Assembly: GCF_001808955.1 (NCBI RefSeq)
Contig: NZ_KV795235.1
Location: 179,766 to 243,765 of the forward strand
Direction of reading: 5' to 3'
Source: Rothia sp. HMSC078H08
GTDB lineage: Bacteria; Actinomycetota; Actinomycetes; Actinomycetales; Micrococcaceae
DNA: 64,000 nt
Made by a program: the position numbers and the translations under genes. Each line of letters opens with the position of its first letter. Within the stretch, counting starts at the first letter, position 1. The notes beneath the pieces are model-generated. The model saw only the letters and a program-made list of their open reading frames with translations, made no database searches and was not told where the DNA came from. This document shows, piece after piece, positions 1-8,401 of the stretch.

Positions 1-576
1 GGGGGTCAGACCGATTGCCAGACCCGCCTCACCCTGACCGCGCGGAAGCTGCTTCACACCCGAACGCAACAGCTCAGCAATCACCGAGCCGTTGTACAGG
101 GTCAGGCCAATCACCACGGCGATGAAGGGCAGCTGAGCCGGCGGAAGGCCGCTGTACTTGCCCAGGAACAGCCAGAAGAAGATCATCATGATCAGCACGG
201 GCACGGCGCGGAAGAACTCCACGACCACGGTACCAATCCAACGGAATACACGGTACTGAGACAGTCGAGCAATACCGAAGAGCAGACCGAACGCGATGGA
301 GGTGACCACCGAAATCGCTGCCGCCGACAGGGTTGAGGCGAGGCCCGGCAGGTAGTAGGAAGTCCAGGCACGGGCGGTGAACAGATCAGTCCACTTCTCC
401 GGCTCCAGCTGGCCCTTCTCACCCATCACGGTCAGCACGTACACCGCGAAAATCGCGAAGACGATGAGTGCCGCAATGTTGAAGATGCGGGTGCGGCGCT
501 GAGCAATGGGGCCCGGCTCATCGAAAAGCACCGAAGAAGCGGCGCGGGTTTCATTACTGATAAAGGGGTTTTTCAT
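1..576 (-). CDS. gluD: Glutamate/polar amino acid ABC transporter permease GluD (partial, C-terminus beyond window)
   Basis: This is the second membrane permease of an amino acid ABC importer. The frame reads from an ATG at 576 (MKNPFISNETRAAS...) down to the window edge, so the C-terminus is missing. A first membrane segment follows a ~40-residue cytoplasmic N-terminus. The conserved EAA-type loop contacting the ATPase is visible near the edge (RGQGEAGLAIGLTP). The start overlaps the gluC stop by 4 nt (ATGA), indicating translational coupling. Last gene of a gluABCD-like operon. The substrate is inferred from operon type (glutamate or a related polar amino acid). Confidence 0.85.
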   Translation of the reverse strand, partial: MKNPFISNETRAASSVLFDEPGPIAQRRTRIFNIAALIVFAIFAVYVLTVMGEKGQLEPEKWTDLFTARAWTSYYLPGLASTLSAAAISVVTSIAFGLLFGIARLSQYRVFRWIGTVVVEFFRAVPVLIMMIFFWLFLGKYSGLPPAQLPFIAVVIGLTLYNGSVIAELLRSGVKQLPRGQGEAGLAIGLTP

Positions 577-1256
577 CGCTTCACCGCCAGCTTACGAGAG
601 GACCAGGTGGTCAGGACACCAATGGGAACAACAATAATCACGAAGCCCATTGCGAAGATCATGAAGATGGCAAGCACCATGTTCGCGTCGAACTCAATCA
701 TGGACTTCATCATGCCGGAAGCCTCAGCCACCGACGCCACGGAAGCCACGGTCGTGTTCTTCGCCAGAGCAATCAGGGTGTTACCGAGCGGGGTGATGGA
801 ACCGCGCAGAGCCTGCGGGAAAATCACCAGGCGGGCGGTGTCGAAGAAGCCCAGACCGATAGCGCGTGCTGCCTCAGCCTGCCCCTTCGGCACGGTGTTC
901 ACACCCGAACGAATCGCCTCGCAGATGAACGCCGCGTGGTAAATCGACAGCACAATCACCGCGTACACGAAGAAGTTCGTGTCAAAATCGTGCGAGAAGG
1001 AGAGCTGGAACTGAGTCCACACACCCAGAATCGCCAGGGTCATCAGAATAGTCAGCGGAGTGTTACGCACCAGGTGCACGTAGGCGGTACCCACCCAGCG
1101 CAGGGACGGAACGGGGCTGATGCGCATGAGCGCCAGCACGGTACCGATGACGAAGGAGCCAATAGCCGCCCAGAAGGTCAGCTCAATATTGGTCATGAAG
1201 GCGCCGAGCACATCGTACTTTGCCAGGAGGGCGCCGAGTTGGTCAAAGAATGACAT
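573..1256 (-). CDS. gluC: Glutamate/polar amino acid ABC transporter permease GluC
   Basis: A 227-residue inner-membrane permease of the HisM/GlnP family, the usual length. Several hydrophobic segments are evident (about residues 20-45, 65-80, 95-115, 190-220). The EAA motif that docks the ATPase is EAARAIGLGFFDTARL near residues 127-142. It should pair with GluD to form the transmembrane channel fed by the lipoprotein GluB. It starts 19 nt after the gluB stop and overlaps gluD by 4 nt, so it is part of the same mRNA. Confidence 0.9.
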   Translation of the reverse strand: MSFFDQLGALLAKYDVLGAFMTNIELTFWAAIGSFVIGTVLALMRISPVPSLRWVGTAYVHLVRNTPLTILMTLAILGVWTQFQLSFSHDFDTNFFVYAVIVLSIYHAAFICEAIRSGVNTVPKGQAEAARAIGLGFFDTARLVIFPQALRGSITPLGNTLIALAKNTTVASVASVAEASGMMKSMIEFDANMVLAIFMIFAMGFVIIVVPIGVLTTWSSRKLAVKR

Positions 1257-1275
1257 TCGTGAACCTCTCTAGAGA

Positions 1276-2106
1276 CTAGGCGCAGGAAGCGCTCGGGGAC
1301 GGCGGGTTCTTTTCGGTGTTGTAGTGGTAGCCGGTACCTTCGGTGTACTTGGTGACCAGCCTCTCCCAGGTGCCGTCGGCGACCATCTCGTTGATTGCCT
1401 TGTTCACGGCCTCGCACTTGTCGGTGCCCTTGGGCAGACCCACACCGTAGCGTTCAGTGGTGAACGGTGCACCAACCACCTTCAGCTTGCCCTTGTTCGC
1501 CTTGGTGGCTGCCAGACCGGCGAGGATGATGTCGTCGGTGGTGACGGCGTCCACCACGCCGCCGTTGAGGGCGACCACGCAGTCGGAGTAGCTATTCTGC
1601 TTGACCAGGTTCACGTTCTTGGCGAACTTGTCCTGCACCTTCTGGGCGCTGGTGGAGCCGGTGACGGAGCAGAGGTTCTTGCCGTTGAGGTCGTCCGGGC
1701 CGTGAATATCGGTGGTATCGGCACGCACGAGCAGGTCCTGACCCGCGGTGTAGTAGGGGCCGGCGAAGTCCACGGTCTTCTTACGGCTATCAGAGATGGA
1801 GTAGGTCGCAAAGATCATGTCCACCTGGCCGTTGTTGAGCATGTTCTCACGGTTGGCACTGGGGGACTCGACGAACTCAATCTGGTCTTCGGAGTAGCCG
1901 AGCTTACCGGCGATGTAGCGTGCTACGTCCACATCGAAGCCGGTGTACTGGCTGCCATCCTGGTAACCGAGGCCGGGCTGATCGAACTTGATGCCGATGC
2001 GAATCTTGTGGTCGTTGTTTGCGCTGGAGCAACCGGCGAGGGTGCCGGTGAGGGCGAGGGATGCTGCCGCGGCGAGCGCTGCCAGCTTGCGTGAATATTT
2101 TTTCAT
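1276..2106 (-). CDS. gluB: Glutamate/polar amino acid ABC transporter substrate-binding lipoprotein GluB
   Basis: A 276-residue extracytoplasmic binding lipoprotein. The N-terminus is a lipoprotein signal peptide: KK/RK charged start, Ala/Leu core and lipobox LAGC with the lipidated Cys at residue 26. The rest matches SBP family 3 (IGIKFDQPG, YTGFDVDVARYIAG, FATYSISDSRKK, GVGLPKG). It captures the amino acid outside the membrane and delivers it to GluC/GluD. It lies 13 nt after gluA in the same operon. Glutamate is the likely ligand by synteny with gluABCD of corynebacteria; the exact ligand is not readable from sequence. Confidence 0.9.
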   Translation of the reverse strand: MKKYSRKLAALAAAASLALTGTLAGCSSANNDHKIRIGIKFDQPGLGYQDGSQYTGFDVDVARYIAGKLGYSEDQIEFVESPSANRENMLNNGQVDMIFATYSISDSRKKTVDFAGPYYTAGQDLLVRADTTDIHGPDDLNGKNLCSVTGSTSAQKVQDKFAKNVNLVKQNSYSDCVVALNGGVVDAVTTDDIILAGLAATKANKGKLKVVGAPFTTERYGVGLPKGTDKCEAVNKAINEMVADGTWERLVTKYTEGTGYHYNTEKNPPSPSASCA

Positions 2107-2119
2107 TTCACCCTCCGGA

Positions 2120-2884
2120 TTAGTGGTCGATGATCTTGGACAGGAAGTCCTTGGCGCGGTCGCTCTTCGGGTTGGTGAAGAACTCGTCCGGGTGGGCTTC
2201 CTCGACGATTTCGCCGTCGGCCAGGAACACGATGCGGTCGGCGGCCTTGCGGGCGAAGCCCATCTCGTGGGTCACCACGATCATGGTCATGCCTTCCTTC
2301 GCGAGGGAGACCATGGTGTCGAGCACCTCGTTGACCATTTCGGGGTCGAGCGCGCTGGTGGGCTCGTCGAAGAGCATGACCTTGGGCTTCATGGCGAGGG
2401 CGCGGGCGATGGCGACGCGCTGCTGCTGGCCACCGGAAAGCTGGGCGGGCATCTTGTTCGCCTGGGAATCCACGCCGACCTTTGCGAGCAGCTTCATGGC
2501 CTCCGCTTCTGCCTCCGACTTGGAGATTTTGCGGATGCGGCGGGGGCCGAGGGTCACGTTATCGAGGATGGTCTTGTGCGCGAAGAGGTTGTACGACTGG
2601 AAAACCATGCCGACCTCTGCGCGGAGCTTGGCGAGGGCGCGGCCCTCCTTGGGCAGTTCCTGCCCGTCAATCTTGATGGAACCGCTGGAGATGGTTTCGA
2701 GGCGGTTGATGGTTCGGCAGAGGGTCGATTTGCCGGAACCCGACGGGCCGAGGAGGATGATGACTTCGCCCTTGCCCACGGAAAGGTTGATGTTCTTCAG
2801 AACGTGATTAGTGCCGTAGTACTTGTTGACGTCGGTAATCTCTACGAGATTTTTCTGTGCTGCGGGAGCTGCCTGTGCGGACAT
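2120..2884 (-). CDS. gluA: Glutamate/polar amino acid ABC transporter ATP-binding protein GluA
   Basis: A 254-residue ABC ATPase energising amino acid import. Walker A is GPSGSGKST, the signature is LSGGQQQR, and Walker B runs into the D-loop ([13 protein letters not shown]); the switch His is in VVTHEM. I chose the ATG at 2884 ([10 protein letters not shown]) over the longer upstream frame because AAAGG lies 6 nt before it and homologues begin here. First gene of the gluABCD operon; the 370-nt region upstream holds two adjacent dyads that could be operators. Confidence 0.92.
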   Translation of the reverse strand: MSAQAAPAAQKNLVEITDVNKYYGTNHVLKNINLSVGKGEVIILLGPSGSGKSTLCRTINRLETISSGSIKIDGQELPKEGRALAKLRAEVGMVFQSYNLFAHKTILDNVTLGPRRIRKISKSEAEAEAMKLLAKVGVDSQANKMPAQLSGGQQQRVAIARALAMKPKVMLFDEPTSALDPEMVNEVLDTMVSLAKEGMTMIVVTHEMGFARKAADRIVFLADGEIVEEAHPDEFFTNPKSDRAKDFLSKIIDH

Positions 2885-2944
2885 CACTAACCTTTCATGT
2901 GAGATGTATCTATGATGCGGGTTACAAAAATGGTGTGTTTTCAG

Positions 2945-2973
2945 TTTACATGCGCCATGTAACACGCGTGTAA
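2945..2973. promoter_or_regulatory. Two adjacent dyads upstream of gluA (candidate operator)
   Basis: TTACATG-cgc-CATGTAA (2946-2962) is a perfect 7-bp inverted repeat. It is followed at once by the palindrome ACACGCGTGT (2962-2971). Both lie 60-90 nt upstream of the gluA start in otherwise non-coding DNA. Dyads of this size are typical of regulator dimer sites. I cannot name the regulator. Confidence 0.4.
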
Positions 2974-3190
2974 ATTATTCGTTTCCCTATTGAAACACTG
3001 TGAATTTTTAAGGGGTAGTGCATAGTTATAGTATTTTTGACGTAAAAATACGGGTCAAAAGCACCTCTTCTGCGTAAAAGGCCCTGACTAGGAGTAACAC
3101 CGCAAATACTCGGCATGCTCCCGGGAGATGCCAACCGCCTCCGGTGTGTAACTCGCCTGCCGGCAAAAATTTCAAAAAAGCGCGCAAAAA

Positions 3191-3222
3191 TGCCCGATAG
3201 GTGATATAACACCTATCGGGCA
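3191..3222 (-). terminator. Rho-independent terminator of galE
   Basis: A perfect 13-bp stem (3191-3203 with 3210-3222) and a 6-nt loop. Read on the minus strand it is followed by TTTTTGCGCG and more T. It begins 35 nt after the galE stop. The rest of the 2885-3256 interval holds the gluA leader and dyads and no gene. Confidence 0.85.
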
Positions 3223-3256
3223 CTCTTCAACACCCCTCACAAGGGGCTAAAACAGC

Positions 3257-4270
3257 TTAGGCTTCGTAACCGTTGGGGTTGTTCTTCTGCCAGTTCCAGT
3301 GGTCGCGAATCATGGTCTTAATGTCGCGGCTAGCGCTCCAACCCAGATCCGCCAGAGCGGAGGAAGGATCAGCGTAAGAGACTGCAACGTCACCGGGGCG
3401 ACGATCCACAATCTTGTACGGCAGTTCCTTACCGCACGCCTCCTCGAACGCGTGCAGAACCTGCAGAACCGAGTAGCCGTTACCGGTACCCAGGTTCCAG
3501 GTGTGCAGGCCGCCGTGCTCAGTAATGTAGTTCAGCGCCTTCAGGTGGCCGTCAGCCAGGTCAACCACGTGGATGTAGTCGCGCACGCCGGTACCGTCAA
3601 CGGTCGGGTAGTCATTACCGAAGACGTTCAGGTGCTCGCGGCGACCCACAGCAACCTGCGCGATGAAGGGCACCAGGTTGTTCGGGATGCCCGCCGGGTC
3701 CTCACCAATACGGCCGGACTCGTGCGCACCAACGGGGTTGAAGTAACGCAGCAGAGCAATGTTCCACTTGGGATCGGAAGCAGCCAGGTCAACCAGCATG
3801 TCCTCGATGTGCTCCTTGGTGCGGCCGTAGCAGGACTGCGCATCCATGTTCATCTTCTCGATCAGAGGCATGGACTCGGGCTCACCGTACACGGTAGCGG
3901 AGGAGGAGAACACGATGGAGTGGCAGTCAGCCTCGTCCATTGCGTACAGCAGGTTCAGGGTGCCAGCCACGTTGGTCTGGTAGTACCACAGCGGCTTCTC
4001 AGCGGACTCGCCCACAGCCTTCAGGCCCGCAAAGTGAATCACAGCGTCGGGGCGAACCTGCTTGAAGAGAGCCTTCATACCTTCGAGGTCGAGCAGGTCA
4101 ACCTTGTGGAACTCGGGGGCGCGGCCAGCGAGTTCAGCGACGCGCTTGAGGGACTCCTCGGAAGAGTTCGCGAGGTTATCCATGACGACGACGTCGTGGC
4201 CTGCCTTGAGCAGTTCAAGTACAGTGTGGGAGCCGATGTAGCCGGCGCCGCCGGTAACGAGTACCTTCAT
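3257..4270 (-). CDS. galE: UDP-glucose 4-epimerase
   Basis: A 337-residue NAD-dependent epimerase of the short-chain dehydrogenase superfamily, interconverting UDP-galactose and UDP-glucose for galactose use and surface glycans. The Rossmann motif GGAGYIGSH is at residues 7-15. The catalytic Ser/Thr lies in SSSATVYG and the Tyr/Lys pair in YGRTK, followed by the substrate-binding LRYFNPVGAH. The ATG at 4270 is preceded by AAAGGAC; the frame is open 30 residues further up but lacks support there. It stands alone with its own terminator. Confidence 0.95.
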   Translation of the reverse strand: MKVLVTGGAGYIGSHTVLELLKAGHDVVVMDNLANSSEESLKRVAELAGRAPEFHKVDLLDLEGMKALFKQVRPDAVIHFAGLKAVGESAEKPLWYYQTNVAGTLNLLYAMDEADCHSIVFSSSATVYGEPESMPLIEKMNMDAQSCYGRTKEHIEDMLVDLAASDPKWNIALLRYFNPVGAHESGRIGEDPAGIPNNLVPFIAQVAVGRREHLNVFGNDYPTVDGTGVRDYIHVVDLADGHLKALNYITEHGGLHTWNLGTGNGYSVLQVLHAFEEACGKELPYKIVDRRPGDVAVSYADPSSALADLGWSASRDIKTMIRDHWNWQKNNPNGYEA

Positions 4271-4471
4271 GATGTCCTTTCGGGCTTTATATATCCGGAA
4301 AAAGTGCTCCGGATGGGGGACAAAAGCTGTTGAGCTGTATCTAATAGTACAGCCGTGCACGGGGCGTAAGTACTGCGGGACACTGTGCGCTTGTGCACTC
4401 TGGTGTGAGCACGTGGGAGGCGCTATTTAGGTGTGTCGACACTCGCCTCCGCCTAGCTTTATAACCCGCAG

Positions 4472-5353
4472 CTAATCCCACCAGAAATACCATTGGCGGC
4501 TCTGGTGAATAAACTCCGTCAGCTGCTCAAAATCCTCAAACACCTGGAACGGAAGATCGGAACAGAACGCGAACTGCTCGACCGCCACCTTCTTCGCCTC
4601 CAACGGGTCGGTTACGGGGCGTTCCACCAGAAATTCCAGACAATCGGCATTGTCAAGAGCCGCCGGGATTGCGCCGTACTTTTCACGCCAATAGTGGGTG
4701 AACGCCAGCTGCGTTTCGGCGTTCGGGCAGTCATTCCAGCCGCCGAAGGGCAGGTACGCGGGAATATCGGCGGGGTCATCGGTCGGAATCTGCAGCAGGA
4801 GCATCTCGCCCTGCTCCTCATCCTGGAGCTCGTAGCAGAGTAGGGCAGAAAGAATCGGGGCGTCATCTTCGGGCTCCTCATCGGGCAGAAAATCGGAGCC
4901 CATAAACTCGTCAACAAGCTCATTGAGGTTGAAGTCGTCCGGGTCGTCTTCGCTAGTATCTTCGCCATCGTCCATAACCCGGCGCAACTGCTGAGCAATG
5001 ACTGCGCTACCGTACTCTTCGGCGGAGGCGGCACCCCGGGCGGTACGGTAACGCTGCAGGACGGCACGAGTGTAGGCGCTCACCTGCTCGGGGGTCAGAG
5101 TCTCAACATCGTCAATGATGTCGTGCTCAAGGGATACCGCAATGACCATGCTTTCAAGCACCGTATCGTTCAGGTTCAGGAAGAAGGGGACGAACCCCTC
5201 CGTGCGCCCCAGCTGAGCCAACTCATCGTAACGAGCCATGGCATCAGTAGCAGGAACGCCCACCGCAATACGCTCGTGCGGGTAGGGGAAGAGGCGCGTA
5301 AAGTGCCGGTAGGTTTCGCTCATCGTCGACTCTGACTTAGTTGATTCAGGCAT
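4472..5353 (-). CDS. DUF4253 domain-containing protein
   Basis: A 293-residue cytoplasmic protein of unknown function. The C-terminal ~110 residues match what I know of DUF4253: GGWNDCPNAE, a YWREKYGA segment and a terminal Trp/Tyr-rich RQWYFWWD. The middle (about residues 120-160) is very acidic (Glu/Asp-rich). Start ATG at 5353 is preceded by GAGAGGA. Monocistronic, between galE and dapD. No catalytic motif is recognisable. Confidence 0.75.
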   Translation of the reverse strand: MPESTKSESTMSETYRHFTRLFPYPHERIAVGVPATDAMARYDELAQLGRTEGFVPFFLNLNDTVLESMVIAVSLEHDIIDDVETLTPEQVSAYTRAVLQRYRTARGAASAEEYGSAVIAQQLRRVMDDGEDTSEDDPDDFNLNELVDEFMGSDFLPDEEPEDDAPILSALLCYELQDEEQGEMLLLQIPTDDPADIPAYLPFGGWNDCPNAETQLAFTHYWREKYGAIPAALDNADCLEFLVERPVTDPLEAKKVAVEQFAFCSDLPFQVFEDFEQLTEFIHQSRQWYFWWD

Positions 5354-5526
5354 CTGAGTTCCTCTCTGAACTGTACAAGTGGTCAGTCATGGCGGGTACG
5401 CTGTACCCGGTACTACCAGCCTAGCGAAAGCCCAAGCATCCCGCCCTGAAAACGGTCATCGTAGCCACCGCGGATTCGCGCCCAGCCTGTGAAAGCGGCG
5501 GAAGAGAGAACACAGGGCACAGAAAA

Positions 5527-5557
5527 GGGGCCGGGATGCTTCACGCATCCCGACCCC
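5527..5557 (-). terminator. Terminator of dapD
   Basis: CGGGATGC/GCATCCCG (5532-5539 with 5545-5552), extended by GGGG/CCCC after one mismatch. On the minus strand it is followed by TTTTCTGTG. It lies 60-90 nt past the dapD stop. Confidence 0.7.
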
Positions 5558-5614
5558 GAAAGTTCACGAACCCCCAACGTTCGCAAGGGCAACCAGCGCT
5601 AGTCCAGGTACAGA

Positions 5615-6571
5615 CTAGTTCAGGTGCAGCGCCTCGTTCAGCTCCACGGTGTTCTTCGCACGCGGCAGAACCTCAATCGCGCCGCTCAGCGAATTACGGC
5701 GGAACAGCAGGTTCGACACGCCGGACAGCTCCGCAGCCTTCACCACGCGCGCCTCCTGACCGGGCAACAGAACACTCACGCGCGACCCTGCGGTCACGTA
5801 CAGGCCCGCCTCAACCACGCAGTCATCACCCAGGGCAATACCGATACCGGACTCCGCGCCCAGCAGGGAACGCTCACCAATGGATACGCGCTTCTTGCCG
5901 CCGCCGGAGAGGGTGCCCATCGTGGAGGCGCCGCCACCCACATCCGAGCCGTCGCCCACCACAACGCCCTGCGAGATACGGCCCTCAACCATGGAGGTGC
6001 CCAGGGTGCCGGCGTTGAAGTTCACGAAGCCCTCGTGCATCACGGTCGTTCCGGAGGCCAGGTGCGCACCCAGGCGCAGGCGATCGCCGTCGCCAATACG
6101 CACGCCGGCGGGAACCACGTAATCCACCAGGCGCGGGAACTTATCAATGTGGCTCACGCTCAGGTGGCCCAGCTTGCGCAGACCAATTGCGAGCTTCTGG
6201 AACTCGGCAGCGAGCACCGGGCCGTGGTTGGTCCACGCCACGTTCGCGAGGGTGCCGAACAGGCCGTCCAGGTTCAGCTCGTTGGGGCGAACCAGGGTGT
6301 GGGAGAGCAGGTGCAGACGCAGGTACGCGTCGAGTGCGTCTTCGGGTGCCTCATCCAGGTTGATGGAGGCGGTGCGCACCTCGGTGCGGGCATTGCGCGC
6401 CGGGTGCTCGGCGGCCAGTTCCTCCAGCTCGTCCGCGATGGACAGGTCGGGGGTCTGGGTGAGGGAGGGGGCGGGGAACCAGGCATCCAGGACGGTGCCG
6501 GCGTGCTCGCCAGAGACAACAACATTGACCAGTGCGACGCCGGAGGCGTAACGGGGAGTGTTTTCAGACAT
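5615..6571 (-). CDS. dapD: 2,3,4,5-tetrahydropyridine-2,6-dicarboxylate N-succinyltransferase (actinobacterial type)
   Basis: A 318-residue acyltransferase that succinylates tetrahydrodipicolinate in the meso-diaminopimelate/lysine pathway. The actinobacterial form has a long N-terminal domain, then left-handed beta-helix hexapeptide repeats around [60 protein letters not shown] lies in the C-terminal helix. I use the ATG at 6571 ([11 protein letters not shown]); an ATG 9 nt upstream overlaps the putative -10 box. It is divergent from dapE, which acts later in the same pathway (desuccinylation). Confidence 0.9.
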   Translation of the reverse strand: MSENTPRYASGVALVNVVVSGEHAGTVLDAWFPAPSLTQTPDLSIADELEELAAEHPARNARTEVRTASINLDEAPEDALDAYLRLHLLSHTLVRPNELNLDGLFGTLANVAWTNHGPVLAAEFQKLAIGLRKLGHLSVSHIDKFPRLVDYVVPAGVRIGDGDRLRLGAHLASGTTVMHEGFVNFNAGTLGTSMVEGRISQGVVVGDGSDVGGGASTMGTLSGGGKKRVSIGERSLLGAESGIGIALGDDCVVEAGLYVTAGSRVSVLLPGQEARVVKAAELSGVSNLLFRRNSLSGAIEVLPRAKNTVELNEALHLN

Positions 6572-6578
6572 GCCTTCC

Positions 6579-6609
6579 ATTATAGGTTTGGGGCTTGGCG
6601 CCCCTTCAA
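6579..6609 (-). promoter_or_regulatory. dapD promoter, probably leaderless
   Basis: Perfect TATAAT at 6579-6584 on the minus strand, with TTGAAG (6604-6609) 19 nt upstream. Only 7 nt separate the hexamer from the ATG at 6571, so the transcript should begin at or next to the start codon. There is no room for a normal leader. Confidence 0.55.
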
Positions 6610-6669
6610 GACCGTCTCATATGCTCGATATGGGCGTTGTGTGCGCGGGTATGCGCACGGGGGAACCTG

Positions 6670-6682
6670 TAAGGTTGAAGGA
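6670..6682 (+). promoter_or_regulatory. dapE -10-like hexamer next to the start codon
   Basis: TAAGGT at 6670-6675 is 6 nt before the ATG at 6682. This is the same spacing as other candidate leaderless starts in this window. The spacer TGAAGG could also act as a weak ribosome site, so this one is ambiguous. Confidence 0.3.
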
Positions 6683-7890
6683 TGAGCGTTTCCCCGAATA
6701 CTTCTGAACGTCACCCGGTTCCGGCACCGCCCCTGAATTTGGACGTGTCTATGCCCGAGCTGACGCGTGCCCTGCTGGATCTTGAGTCGGTTTCTGGTAA
6801 CGAACGAACGATTGCTGATGCCGTGCACACGGCGCTGTCGTTCTGCCCCCACCTGCACCTGACCCGTGACGGGGACGCCATCATTGCCCGCACCGAATTC
6901 CCGCCGCTGCCTGGAGCTGAGGGGGAGAGTGCTGAGGGGGAGAGTGCTGAGGGGGAGCGTACCCGCATTATCCTCGCCGGTCACCTGGATACCGTGCCCC
7001 TGCCTACCGTCGAGGGTTCCCTGGGTACTGTGCCCTCTACGGTGCGTGAAGAAGAGGACGGGTACGTGCTCTACGGCCGCGGCGCCACCGATATGAAGGG
7101 CGGCGTTGCGGTGCAGCTGAAGCTTGCCGCCGAGCTGACCGCGCAGGACACCGACTACAACCTGACCTACATCTTCTACGACAACGAAGAGGTCGCTAGC
7201 GAGCTTTCCGGCCTAGCGCGCCTGATCCGCAACCACGGTGAGCTCATCACCGACGCAGATTTCGGTGTGCTGCTCGAACCGACCAACGGCACCATTGAGG
7301 GCGGCTGCAACGGCACCATGCGTTTCTTCGTGCGCACCCGCGGCCTGGCCGCCCACTCGGGTCGCGCCTGGCGCGGTGAGAACGCGATTCACGCCCTGGC
7401 ACCGGCGTTGGCGGCGCTCGCCTCCTACGAGCCGAAGACCATCGCGGTGGAGGGCCTGGACTATCGTGAGGGCCTGAATGCGGTGCAGATTTCTGGTGGC
7501 GTTGCCGGTAACGTGATTCCCGATGCGGCGGCGATGCACGTGAACTACCGATTCGCCCCGGATAAGACCCTGGATGAGGCGGTCGCCCACGTGCGTGAGG
7601 TTTTCGCCGGATACGAGCTGGATTTTGTGGACCTGTCCCCGGCGGCTCGCCCCGGCCTGGACACTCCGCTGGCGGCATCTCTGATTGAGGCGGTGGGCGA
7701 GGAGCCCCAGCCGAAGTACGGTTGGACGGATGTGGCTCGCCTGAGCGAGATTGGTATTCCCGCCGTGAACTTTGGGCCCGGTGACGCCCTGCTGGCTCAC
7801 ACCGATAACGAACACGTGAGCTTTAGCCAGCTGACCCGCTGCCACGCGGATTTGCGTGCCTGGCTGCTCAGCGACCGTGACGAGGACTAG
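6682..7890 (+). CDS. dapE: Succinyl-diaminopimelate desuccinylase
   Basis: A 402-residue M20 metallohydrolase releasing L,L-diaminopimelate and succinate. Metal ligands are seen in AGHLDTVP, GRGATDMKGG and DNEEVA (catalytic Glu-Glu), with a GENAIHALAP lid segment and a C-terminal His in LLAHTDNEHV. Residues 79-93 are three tandem copies of a 5-residue unit (AEGES) encoded by a 15-bp repeat, inserted between the first strand and the first metal ligand; this looks like slippage in a surface loop. Divergent from dapD. Confidence 0.92.
   Translation: MSVSPNTSERHPVPAPPLNLDVSMPELTRALLDLESVSGNERTIADAVHTALSFCPHLHLTRDGDAIIARTEFPPLPGAEGESAEGESAEGERTRIILAGHLDTVPLPTVEGSLGTVPSTVREEEDGYVLYGRGATDMKGGVAVQLKLAAELTAQDTDYNLTYIFYDNEEVASELSGLARLIRNHGELITDADFGVLLEPTNGTIEGGCNGTMRFFVRTRGLAAHSGRAWRGENAIHALAPALAALASYEPKTIAVEGLDYREGLNAVQISGGVAGNVIPDAAAMHVNYRFAPDKTLDEAVAHVREVFAGYELDFVDLSPAARPGLDTPLAASLIEAVGEEPQPKYGWTDVARLSEIGIPAVNFGPGDALLAHTDNEHVSFSQLTRCHADLRAWLLSDRDED
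6916..6960 (+). repeat. 15-bp tandem repeat, three units, inside dapE
   Basis: Units at 6916-6930, 6931-6945 and 6946-6960. The first two are identical and the third differs at one base. Unit: GCTGAGGGGGAGAGT. Confidence 0.95.
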
Positions 7891-7953
7891 CCGCGGCGCT
7901 AACTCTGTTGGTGCTGATTCTGCCGGTGCTGGCGCTACTATTTGAATTTAGGT

Positions 7954-7974
7954 GACCGTCAGGGGTTGACGGTC
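7954..7974. terminator. Hairpin between dapE and the next gene
   Basis: An 8-bp stem GACCGTCA/TGACGGTC with a 5-nt loop. There is no T-tract, so termination is uncertain. It may only attenuate read-through from dapE. Confidence 0.3.
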
Positions 7975-7994
7975 CTGCATGATATGAGATTGAC

Positions 7995-8396
7995 ATGAAC
8001 TTTCTTCTGATTCTGCTTGCCCTGCTGATTTCGGGCATCGCGGTGCTCTCCGTTGTGGCGCTCGGCGGTGAGCGTGCCGTGCCCGGCGCCGCGTTCTTCA
8101 GCGGCGTGGGCCGTGACGGCCTGGGCACCTTCGACCGTGTGGAGGATTTGAGTACTTCGGTTCGTTTCTTCGGCGATCCCGAGGACGAAAAGGCGCTTGA
8201 GCCGGCATCCGGTGATGCTTCTGCCGATGCAACCGCAGAATCTGCTGATGCTAACGTCGCTGCCGCTGAGCCGGTTCGCCGCGGCGCGGTTCCCCTGTCT
8301 GATGATGCGGAGAGCACCTTGAGCGCGCATGACTTTGTGGAGAAGCGAAAGAACCCGCAGGCTGAGGGTGTTCCTTCGGTGGCTGAGGGGAGCTAG
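7995..8396 (+). CDS. Small membrane-anchored protein of unknown function
   Basis: A 133-residue protein I do not recognise. Residues 2-24 form one hydrophobic segment (MNFLLILLALLISGIAVL...), followed by a short Gly-rich stretch and an Ala/Asp/Glu-rich low-complexity tail. It could be an N-terminal signal anchor with an extracytoplasmic or cytoplasmic tail. The stop lies 5 nt before the GTG of the mannosyltransferase-like gene, so the two are almost certainly co-transcribed and may function together at the envelope. Confidence 0.7.
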   Translation: MNFLLILLALLISGIAVLSVVALGGERAVPGAAFFSGVGRDGLGTFDRVEDLSTSVRFFGDPEDEKALEPASGDASADATAESADANVAAAEPVRRGAVPLSDDAESTLSAHDFVEKRKNPQAEGVPSVAEGS

Positions 8397-8401
8397 CGCC
8401 G

